In this document: positions 10,637 through 20,271 of the stretch, piece by piece | Layout: each line of letters opens with the position of its first letter | How positions within the stretch are numbered: position 1 is the first letter of the stretch | NCBI GenBank assembly: GCA_039545275.1 | Contig: BCHS01000001.1 | Span: 946,853-1,010,852, forward strand | Length of the DNA stretch: 64,000 nucleotides | Direction of reading: 5' to 3' | Source of the DNA: Pseudomicrostroma phylloplanum | Lineage: Eukaryota; Basidiomycota; Exobasidiomycetes; Microstromatales | Program-made: the position numbers and the translations under genes | The notes under the pieces: model-generated | Told to the model about the DNA's origin: nothing | Database searches by the model: none | Seen by the model: only the letters and a program-made list of their open reading frames with translations

Positions 10637-12576
10637 ATGTCGATGGTGCGTACAGACTGCAGCTTCAGCTTCGACAGGAACCTACTGAGTCGCAGCGCTG
10701 ACGACTCCTCTCCCATCACTCTGGTGCCCTCACCCGCCCCCCCAATCCTCCCCCTCAATCACAGTTCGACAGCGTAGGCGGCTTCGGAGGTGGTTTCGGT
10801 GGTTTCAGAGGCTTTATGGGAGACTTTGATAGCAGAGTGGGGGCACCAGCACACGCATATGAAGATTACTACAAGGCATATAGCATGGCCATGCTTCCTG
10901 GCAAGGAGAGGTTAAATGTCAGCTACGGAGGCAAGAGTGAGTAGCACTGACAGCTGATGGGGTGGTGATTGTAAACCTCAGATACAATTGGTCTGAGCAT
11001 CTACTTTCCCGGGTTCTCCCAGTCATCATGCCCACCTCGGCACTGGCAAGACTCAGTGAGTGCAGCTGGACAGGGCACCGCATACTAATATCCTCAATCT
11101 CTGACATCCTCTGTTGCTGCAACTCCTCCCCCCTTACAGCTCAAATGGACATTGCCTCACCATATCTCTTCGAGCTGAAGACACACAACAGTGACAAAAA
11201 GACACATGCCGGTGTCATCGAGTTCATTGCTGAGCCAGGGAACGTCCATCTGCCAGCTTGGGTCAGTGGCAATCAGCAGCGTGGCAAAGTGGGACGCAAT
11301 AGAAGGCACTCTGACTGACATATGCTCCTCGGCCACCCTTCATTGGGCTATTTCACCTCTCAGATGATGCGGCAGCTGGATCTGAATGAAGGAGACCCCA
11401 TTCGCCTCACAGGCACGACCCTGCCAAAGGGCAAATTCGTTAAGATCCAGCCTCAGACAGTCGACTTCCTCGAGATTAGCGATCCGAAGGCAGTGTGAGT
11501 GGAGCCTCTTGGGCTGTTTCTGCCGCTACTTGCGACTGTTGTCTGACCTTGGCCATGAATTCATTCCTGCAGTCTCGAGCAAGCCTTCCGGAACTTCTCC
11601 TGCCTGACAAAGGGCGACATCGTCGAAATCAGCTACAATTGCCTCACCTTTGAGATCCTCATCATGGAGACGGTGCCAGATGCAGAGAGCATCCTTATCA
11701 TTGACACAGATCTTGAGGTGAGTGGTGACCAAGTGTGCGACAGACAGCCGACGGCACTTATACTGACTCGTGCAACTTTGTTTCCCTTGCTCGCAGGTCG
11801 ATTTCGCGCCGCCCAAGGGCTATGTGGAACCGGTCGCCAAGCCCCGTCCGCCTCCTCCGACGATGGCTTCGAAGCTGAAGATTGACAATCAGAAGATCGA
11901 GTCCATCTCTGCCTCGGGCACTTCCACTCCCTCTACGAGCGGCAATGCAGAGCGAGCCGACGCAAGCGGCAGCGGCTCTTCTCTGGGCGGTCTCGGCGGC
12001 GCCTTCAAGGGCCAAGGTCAGTCCCTCTCAGGCAAGAAGTCCAAGGGTAAAAAAGACAAGCCTGTCGAGGCCCTCGACCCCTTCAGCATGATCCGTCGCA
12101 CCGACCTACCCCGCGTAATGACAAACGACACGCAAATCGGCGACCGCAAAGTCCCCGCAGCCCTCAATCTGCCTTTTGGCCAACTCTACTTTGGCTACGA
12201 ATACGTACCACTGGGAGCTGCGGCTGCCAAGGAGGAAGAGGAGAGGCAGAAGACCGGACAGCAGAGGATCGTCTTTTCTGGTGCTGGGCAGACGTTAAGT
12301 GGTCGGGCACCACGGAGGAGAAAGGCCGAGGAGACGGCAGCAGCAGCAGCAGCAGCGCAAGGGACCAATACGACCTCCGCCGCTGCCCCGGCCACCGGTG
12401 CAGGAAGCGAAGGCGCAGCTGCCAGCCCGGAGCCCTTTGGCGGCACTGGTCAGACGCTCGGTGGAGGTGCTGCAGCAAGGGGACAGAGGAGCAGCCGTAA
12501 GCGGGAGAGGGGCACGGCGAGTGGTCTGGGCAAGAGTAGGAAAGAGGCTATCGTCCTCGATGATGACGATGATTGA
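10637..12576 (+). CDS. UFD1: Ubiquitin fusion degradation protein 1
   Basis: Cofactor of Cdc48/p97 (with Npl4) that extracts ubiquitinated substrates in ERAD and chromatin-associated degradation. Seven exons: 10637-10645, 10765-10936, 11023-11055, 11140-11261, 11364-11494, 11573-11717, 11797-12576; 463 aa. The first exon codes only Met-Ser-Met. The UT3 double-psi barrel is recognisable from LNVSYGGKIIMPTSALARL through WMMRQLDLNEGDPIRL and LEQAFRNFSCLTKGDIVEI to ESILIIDTDLEVDFAPP. The tail carries three Phe-x-Gly-x-Gly boxes at residues 274, 364 and 418 (FKGQGQSLSG, FSGAGQTLSG, FGGTGQTLGG), which look like SHP boxes that bind Cdc48. It ends in five aspartates after a basic patch. Exon junctions keep frame throughout. 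Confidence 0.96.
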
Positions 12577-13202
12577 TCGATCACTCACTCGAGTCCAGGC
12601 GTACAGGAGTGGGAGAAGGGAGTTCACCGAGTGAGGGGCTCACTACCCCACTGTTCTGTGACACTGTAAGCCATCTCTCGTCTCAATGTCATGTCCATGC
12701 CATGTCTTTCATCTGGAGAAACTTGAGCCCCGCTTCAATCACAAGGTCCTCCCTCCCCTGTGCCGAGTGCACATAGACTGGCTGACTGACTGACTGACTC
12801 ATACACATACATACATGCACTGCGCTCAGCCGATTGGAGTGCCGTGTGAGACAGCCGAGACAAACAATCGGACAGCCAAGCAGAGAGAGAGAGAGCAGTC
12901 ACTCGAAGGAGGCGTAATGGCGGCGGATCAAATTCTAAATGACGATTGAGAGAGAGAGAGAGAAATAGTGGGAAAGGTAGAAGAAACGGACGAACCATGT
13001 TCGAATGTTTGAAAGCTTCATAAGAGAGAGAAAACAAAAGAAGAAGCGAGAAAGGAAGACAGAAGGCGAAAGAGCTTTGAGCATGTGGGTGGGTGGGATA
13101 TGAGAGGGTCTGGGGGAGAACCTGGGGGAAAGAATAGAAACATGGGAGGGGAGGCACACCTTTTTGCACCAAGCAGTCCGTTCCTTATCCTTCTTTGGTC
13201 TT
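12577..13202. other. Convergent 3' region UFD1/PMA1 with simple repeats
   Basis: 626 bp of 3' flanks. It holds a CTGA/GACT tetranucleotide run at about 12779-12800, a following CATACATACATACATG stretch, and two GA-repeat tracts (about 12882-12895 and 12948-12963). No gene seen. Confidence 0.6.
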
Positions 13203-16200
13203 TTACTCGTCTTCGACCTCCAGACGTTGTGTGATGCTGTACACGTCGGGCTTGCCCTCCTCGGCCTTCTCGTGAACGATGGTCAGACGCTGGATGTTGG
13301 TCATGAAGTCCTCCAACACCTGGTTCTTGACCGATCGCTGCCTTCGTCCGAGCCTGTCCAGGGCGGGGATTCGGTTCATGACGAAGTAGACGACGGTGAT
13401 GACGACGGTCACACCGAACGAGTAGAGCCAGACACGGACAACGGTAACAACGTCGGTCCATCCACCGTGAGGAGCGGTGAGGGGGTTTCGGTTGGGGGCA
13501 CCCGACAGCCATCCGAAGAGACAGAAGAGAGTGGCCAGAACGTCGACGGCGAGCACGGCACCAACCAGCTGCCACGATGGGAGTGTGATAGCAGACTCAC
13601 CACCACCCAGACGAGTGACGAAGATGAGCCAGTTCTCGGTGAGGGCGACTTCGAGGAAGAGAATCTCCTGGGTGTTACCGAAGTTGGCAATGACACCACC
13701 GTTGTGCAGGAAGAGAGTTCCTCGGATGACCCAGGTACCAATAGCCAGGAGCAGACCAAGGACGATGGAGATGATCCAGATCTTTGGCAGCTGCCACTCG
13801 ACGGGGTGGCGAGCGTGGGGAGCGGTGTCGTAGGCAATGGCAATGGTAGCAACGTCGGCGAACAGGGCGAGGAAGACGATCAGGTCGACTCGGATGACTT
13901 CGTCCAGGATGAGGATGGTGAGGACCAGGTAGACCTCCAGGTGGAGACACAGGGAGATACGGTACTGGATGTAGGCCTTCATACGGTGGAAAATCTGACG
14001 GGCGACCTTGATCGAGGTGATGATGGTCGAGAGACCCTCGTCCAGGAAGACGACATCGGCGGCAGATCGGGCAGCGTCAGAGGCACCTTCGACGGCAATA
14101 CCACAGTCGGCCTTCTTGAGAGAGGGGGCGTCGTTGACACCGTCACCAGTCATGGCAGTCAAGTGACCACGGTTCTGCAGCATCTCGACGACCTGGTACT
14201 TGTGCTCGGGGAAGACCTCAGCGAATCCATCAGCAGCCTCGACGAAGTCGTGGATAGCAGATCCAGCCATACCACCAGAGCCGATCAGTCGGTGCGAGTC
14301 GTAAACCTTGGTACCAAGGGCAAGCATCTTGCAGGTCTCCTTTGCGATAGCGACGGCGTCACCGGTAAGCATCTTGACACCAACACCCAGGCTCTGAGCC
14401 TCAGCGATGGTAGCGGCAGTGTCTCCACGGGGAGGGTCGAACATGGGCAAGAGACCGAGGAGCCTCCATCGGCCACCTTCGTTGATAGCAACACCGAGAG
14501 ATCGGAAACCACGGCTGGCAAAGTCACCAGCGACCTTTCGGTAAACTCCAGCAGTCTCGGCATCGGGGTTGCAGAGCTTGAGAATAGCATTGGGGGCACC
14601 CTTGGCGGCAATGTACTGCTGACCGTCCTTCTCGACCTCGGCAACGATACGCTTGGAGACAGGGTCGAAGGGAGTGAACTTGTGGGTGATCCAGCCAGAT
14701 CCGAGCTCTTCAATGGCACCGGGGTAGTCCTTGAGAGTAGAGATGGTGACCTTGTCAATGGGGTCGAGCGACTTGATGTTGTGCGACGAGGCAAGAGCAG
14801 CGACGGCCATCATGAAGTTGACATCGACACCCTCGGAAACGAAGGGCTCGTGGATAGAGAGCTTGTTGGCAGTGAGAGTACCGGTCTTGTCGGAGCACAG
14901 GATGTCGACACCAGCAAGAGACTCAATGGCAGTGAGCTTCTGGACAATGGCCTGTCGGCGAGCGAGGTAAGAAGCACCGACAGCCATGGTGGTGGTGGTG
15001 ACACAGGGGAGACCGACGGGGACACCGATGATGAGGAAGATCAGCGTGTAGACGAGCAAGTTGTTGTCAGCGGGAGTGGAGATTCCGGTGTTGCGGAAGA
15101 AGCCACCAATCCAGAAGATGAGGATGAAGACGACGACGAGAACCAAGAGTGATGTTCCAATGGAGTCCATGACCTTCTGGAAGTGTCCCTTGTCCTTGCT
15201 ACCGCCGAGAACGAGAGCAGCAGTGCGACCGACGAAAGTCTGCTTGGCGATGTCAGTGCAAAGAATGTAGGCCTTTCCTCGCTTGCAACCAGTGGTGTAG
15301 AAGACGGTGTCACCGATGTGCTTGTCGACGGCAAGAGACTCTCCGGTAATGGCAGACTGGTCACAGGCGATGATTGCAGGGCCCTTGTCGATGCCCTCGG
15401 CGTCGTCGTCGTCGCCAGCACCGCCGCGGCGGGAGGCCTCCATCTTCTCCTTGATGGCGTTGGCCTGGCTCATGTCCTTGTCGTCGTAGTCGGCCAGCAG
15501 GCGTCCGTCACATGGGATGGTCTTACCGTCTTCAGCGACGACGACGTCTCCGGGAACGAGTTCACGAGCCTCGAGCTCGACTTCGTGACCGCCACGAACG
15601 ACGGTGGTACGAAGAGCGATACCGGCCTTGAGCTGAGCGACAATGTCACCGGCTTGCTTCTCCTGGTACCAACCTACGAAGGCGTTGAGCAACAGAATGG
15701 CGGCAATGACACCGAAGTCGATCCAGTCCTGCAAACCAGCGGCGAGGACGGCAGCAATTTCCATGACTGAGATAGAGGAGAAGAATGGCGGAAGGGTCAG
15801 CAGACCGTCGACAGTAGGGCGTAAGCTGACATCAGGGAATGCTCACCGTACAGAATAGGACCAGTGAAGAAACCAAAGAACTTGAGGAGGAGGTTCTCAT
15901 GAGGAGACTCCAGCTCGTTGTAACCGAACTGCTGACGACGCTTGGTGACATCGGCCTCGGAGACACCTTGGATCATGTCGGTCTCGAGCCTGTCATGGTG
16001 AGAGAGAGGAAGGAGAGAGAGGGGTGAGCAAGCTGTTGCGCGAAGACGGGGGGGCGTAAACGAGGAGCATGGTGGTGGTGGTGGTGGTGGTCACTAAGGT
16101 CATGGTGACGACGACGGTGCCGGTGTTGGCGCTGGCGCTGGCTACCGTGACCTTTGCTATCTTTGGCGTCATGGCCCGCGAGAGGCGAAAAAACAGAGTG

Positions 16201-16910
16201 CATGCGGGTGTCCCGCTGGGGCGCAGGCACTGGAGCAGTGTCCGAGGCAGGCGCGCGGCCCGAGGCCGGGACAGCGCAACACACGGGAAGCGCACATGCG
16301 GGCGGGCACCCAGAGGCGGGCCCCCGTTGGAGAGGAGCAGAGCGCCCCAGGACAGAAGATCCCATGGCCGATGAAGCCAGAGGCCAGCGGCATGACCAAT
16401 ACCAACGACGACACCGTCGAGATAAGAGGCACCGAGGCATGGCAGTGTCCTCATCACCACCTGGTACCATGGCCGTGAAGATGGATGTGCAACCCAGCAG
16501 AGGGTGGCAGCAGCGAAGCATGGTGCTGAATAGAGTACTCACCATGAAGACGGCACCTTGGCAGCGACGGTCTCCTCTTCTCCTTCCTTGTTAACACGGA
16601 CCTCTCGGGTCTTCCAAGGTGTCAACATGCTGCGCTTCTTGACGATCTTGGAGCCATCGTTTTCTTCCTCGTCACCTCCGCTCTTCTTCTGGTTGCGGAT
16701 GAACTCGATGAGGGCAGAGTACTCATCGTTGGCGTTGCCGCCAGCGCCGCCCTTTTCTTGCCTCGAGCCTTCAGGTTGGGTGCCCGAAGAGTCCGACATG
16801 TTGGTAGCGTGCCTGTCGGTGTGTTGGTGGTTGTCGGTGTGTTGAGGTTCGTCGATGTGGTGAGATTCCGTCTGGGTGCCGAGAGGAGGTGCAGGTCCGA
16901 CGTGGGACAT
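13203..16910 (-). CDS. PMA1: Plasma-membrane proton-pumping P-type ATPase
   Basis: P3A-type ATPase that energises the plasma membrane. Minus-strand exons are 16910-16543, 15989-15847 and 15766-13203. The first start gives 1024 aa; the in-frame ATG at 16799 (MSDSSGTQ) gives 987 aa and is equally plausible. Intron 1 is 553 nt, long for this genome; intron 2 is 80 nt. Key motifs are FGYNELESPHENLLLKFF, the actuator loop DQSAITGES, the transmembrane IIGVPVGLP, the phosphorylation site SDKTGTLT (Asp426 counting from the second ATG), KGAPNAILKLC and the hinge TAMTGDGVNDAPSLKKADCG. An acidic insertion of some 35 residues (DDKDMSQANAI ... GDDDDAEGIDKG) sits in the actuator domain just before the TGES loop. 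The C-terminus (RLTIVHEKAEEGKP) corresponds to the autoinhibitory region. Confidence 0.98.
15990..16542 (-). other. Long first intron of PMA1
   Basis: 553 nt, bounded by GTGAGTAC and CATGACAG on the minus strand. Other introns in the window are mostly 70-110 nt. It contains a GGT triplet run on the plus strand (about 16070-16090) and a very GC-rich stretch at 16200-16360. Size and composition would suit an intron with a regulatory role, but nothing in the sequence proves it. Confidence 0.8.
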
Positions 16911-17216
16911 CGAATGAGCGGTAGGGCTGCTTGGAAAGCCGCTCGATAAGGTGTAGTGGAGGGGATTGACGCCGACGACGAGGTGCCTTGGGTGAGCCTG
17001 TCAGACGACTAGGAGGGGGGAGGAGGGAGGAGAGGAGGGGCCGGAGAGAGAGAGGGTGATGCTTGTGCTAAAAGATGGGGGAAGGGAGGGGGGAAGGCTA
17101 GGCTGGTAGCGATGGGTGAGGGTTAAGAAGGAAAAGAGGGCAGCGAAAACACTGATGGGGGGGGGGAGAGGGGGGGGGGACGATGAGCGGAGAGAGGGGG
17201 AGGGGCACGGGCACGC

Positions 17217-17290
17217 AGACGGGCGAGCGGAGGCGCTCTCGGGCAGGCGGGCAGGCGGGCACACAGGCGGGCACGCAGGCGGACGGGCAG
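17217..17290. repeat. GGGCAGGC/GGCGGGCA imperfect tandem array
   Basis: Short imperfect repeats of GGGCAGGC, GGGCACAC and GGGCACGC units on the plus strand. They lie about 0.3-0.4 kb upstream of the PMA1 start and form part of a strand-asymmetric G-rich tract. Confidence 0.7.
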
Positions 17291-19669
17291 CCTGCCGGCG
17301 TCAAAGCAAAGGCTTGCTGCCTGGGCCGAAGATCCAGCCGCCCGTGGGCGAAAGGGCAGAAGCGCCTCCGAGGATTCGCACTCCGCCCCACTCAAGACTC
17401 GTGAGCTGCGTGCCCAAGGCGCCCGGTAAGTAACATCTCTGTTCCGGACAAACTGCAACCGTAGAAGGATGATTTCTTCTCTGGACTCCTCGGACGCATT
17501 TCTCGAGGCGCCTCCTGAGCATCTCTCCGGCAGCAGCAGCGGCGAGGATCCAATGCAAACATCGACTCACTGTCAACCCCAAGCCTCGGATCGACGTCGC
17601 AGCTTTCGTCACACCAATTCACGCACGCGCCTTGCTCACATGTGCCAGCCTGATCACCGAACATTCAATTGCTCTCACTCAGACACCCCCCTTTCCTGCG
17701 GACGAGGGCGAAGTCTTGAAGTGCCAAGCCAAACGCCCTGTTCCAGGCCAGGGGTGTGTCGTGTGATGGATGAGATACCAAGCCCGCCAATTTACTTCCG
17801 TGCCCTAATCGCCCAACCCCTCACCCCCTGTGTCCGATTATTGGTCCCTCGGTGCCGCCTTTCCCTTAGTCCTTGGCTGATATGGGCACAGGGCAATGAG
17901 CCAAGCCAAGCAGAGGCTTGGGGCCAGATTCGGCCCTGCCCCTGCAAGCCCCTGTGCCACCAGTGACTGCTCCGTTTCCCCCCTAGCTACGACTAAGTGA
18001 ATGCAGCTCGTCCCCTGACAAGATTATCCATGCGTAAGTACCACAAGCCAGCCCTCTTGGCCCTGCCGAAAAGCCATGCCGAGCCGACAAGGCCGATTTG
18101 CAATCTCTCGCCCGCACATCCCACACAGATCAGTCTCGGTGTGCAGCAGCGGGGCCTGATATCTGCTTGAGCGCCCCACCTTGTCCACCCAAGCCCACAC
18201 TACCGTCACTCGGCATAGGCTGCGCCATTTGTCAATCTTCCAGTGTCACAAAAAAAAAGGGCGCCTGCTTGCCTGCCTACTTGCTTGCATTGAACGCATG
18301 TCCGCAAGCGGCCCCACTCGCGGACATCATGCGCGGAAATAGAATGCCGCGCTCTCCCTCCGTCCCCTTGGCCCTTCGGCTCGGCAAACAATCGAACGCT
18401 GCCCTGGTCCCTGAACTTGACTTGTATGAGGGGGAGCCTTCAGCTGTCGTACTGCGTGAGGCCGACGTTTGCTCTCAGTCTACACATATTGACTGCTTGC
18501 GTTTGTCTCATAGGCCGCATTGGAGTTCCTTCTCCTCCATCACGCCCCGGAGGCAGGGAGGGCATGACGCACCGAAGCTACCGGTGTCTGCCTGCACGCC
18601 TGCCTCGAGATTCTTTCTAGTGTGCAGGCCACGCCTCCCCCGGTCGTGTTCGAATCCTCGCCACACCTCATGTACGTTCAGAGCATCGAAACATGCAGAG
18701 CCAGTGATCTTTGTGACTTCGTCAGTGCGGAAAGCTCAGGCAGCTGTGCGTGTGCGTGCGTGCGGCATAGAAGATCGCAATGGAAGCCAAGCAGGACCGG
18801 GCTGCAAGAAGAGGCGCTTCTGGCACGCATAGAAAGGGGCGTCCCCCCGCGGCCGGCGATCCCTCGCTCCCTCCCTGCCTGGGTCTGACGGGCTCTGCGT
18901 TACTCATTGAGGCATCACCCAGCCTTGGAAAGTTGAATGAACCCACCAATGGTGACGCCAGATCTCACATGCCTGACAGCAAGATCCAGCGAGACATCCA
19001 TTACACCCGTGTCCCAATTTAGCTTAGCTTTCCACAGAACACGCACGCCAACACGCCGATGTCAAAGACGTTGTCCTGTATGCTCTACGCACATCGGAGG
19101 ACCCTCAATGTCCGTCCTGGCATGAGACGGCCTCGGGAGGTGGGGATGAGCCGGTCGGTCAACAGGTGTGCGGTCGTCAGTCCTTGGCTGGCCGAAGCCG
19201 AGGGAGGGCACAATAATTGTCCGAAAGCCGATGGCTGGCGCTGGCTGGTCCTGCAAGGATTGAGCCCTGATCGCGCAGCGGCGTTGAGCATCACCAGCAG
19301 CCCAAAGCTCAAAGCACGACCGGCGGCTTTCTTGTCAGAGATAAGCAGCACGCTCGTGAGAAGAAGGGAGGGGGCACCCCGGTTGAAGAGCGCCATCTGG
19401 TGATTTGAGCGGAGCCGTCCCGGCCACTCTTTTTGCGCCACCTTTGCTTGCTCTCGCTCTCTGTGATACCCACAGTGAAGGTGGGCCTTGCCCCTCAGCT
19501 CTGTCTCACTCTATGTGCCTGCTATCCAAGGGCAGCCTCAACCCAGTCTTCTGATCACAGATCTTGCCCTGACTTCGACGCAAACAAATCGCTGAGAAGA
19601 GGAGGCGGCGGAACCACAGCTGAGCACTCAAGCCCAGCGGGCGAGGCTGAGAGACCTGCGAGCAATCGG

Positions 19670-19843
19670 ACTGACTGACCGACCGACCGACCGACTGACT
19701 GACTCTTCGCCAGGGCATCGCTCTTTCTCCTGGCCCTGACATCGACCTCTGGCCCTGACTACTGACGTATCTGATCGGCCGCCCTGGATCGGGCACGTCC
19801 CTCCAACCTTCCGCTAGCCAGCTAGCCAGCCAGCCAGCCAGCA
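19670..19843. repeat. Tetranucleotide runs GACT/GACC and GCCA
   Basis: Two microsatellite-like tracts: alternating GACT and GACC units at about 19670-19703 and a GCCA/GCTA run at about 19811-19842. Confidence 0.75.
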
Positions 19844-20271
19844 GAAGAGGTTCTTCTCTCCGCTCGCTTGGGGATTTCCAATCGTCCCGTCCCGTCAGGT
19901 TACTGTGCCCTGGCCCGCGTTGGTCCCGCCCTGACGTCTGCTCATTGACAGGCTCTGCGCCTCTGCTCGGTCGATCGATCGATTTATAGAGCTGAGCCCA
20001 GGATCAAGGTAGCTCCGGGGCTATTCAGAGCTTGTCGTTTCTCAGTTCGGTCCATTTCGATGGATCGAAGAGTCAATTTTTACATTGAGCTATGGAGGGG
20101 TCCATGGCTGAGACGATAAGGACTGAAGAGAGGGAGTACATAGGACAGGACGATTAGACTAGCATAGGCGAGGCAATGAGCTGGGCAGGCCTTCCATCGA
20201 ACGCTAGATAGCTTTTGGGTAGCGTGCAATTTTCAATGGAGGGAGAGGGGCACAGGCATCTTGAGGTAGCT

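Larger units (their letters stand above)
16911..20271. other. 3.4-kb upstream region of PMA1 without recognised gene
   Basis: No reading frame here resembles a protein family I know. The longest frame (18098-18832) has no ATG start and random-looking composition. An ATG-initiated frame of 165 codons near 17469-17966 is also featureless. The region holds G-runs (17150-17180), a GGCGGGCA-type tandem array (17217-17290), at least five CCCCT elements between 17815 and 18015, tetranucleotide runs (about 19670-19705 and 19815-19843) and a GATC run (19971-19982). It is best read as the extended control region and 5' leader of PMA1 plus the 3' flank of the SR gene. An unannotated non-coding RNA cannot be excluded. 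Confidence 0.55.

Noticed and set aside
13164..15152. 662-codon open frame on the plus strand
   Set aside because: It is the antisense shadow of PMA1: Val/Asp/Gly/Ser-rich composition produced by codon bias, no domain, and the minus frame is a certain ATPase.
16065..16095. GGT-repeat as a possible CRISPR or transposon end
   Set aside because: Simple triplet microsatellite inside an intron, with no spacers, inverted ends or target duplication.
17469..17966. 165-codon frame in the PMA1 upstream region
   Set aside because: Featureless composition, no family resemblance, no supporting splice or neighbour context; treated as chance.
18641..18670. GTTCGAATCC, resembling a tRNA T-loop/B-box
   Set aside because: The flanking bases do not form a five-pair T-stem, and no acceptor stem, anticodon arm or A-box is found at the right distance.
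18098..18832. 244-codon frame on the plus strand
   Set aside because: No ATG at its start, irregular composition rich in Cys, Arg and Pro, no domain.
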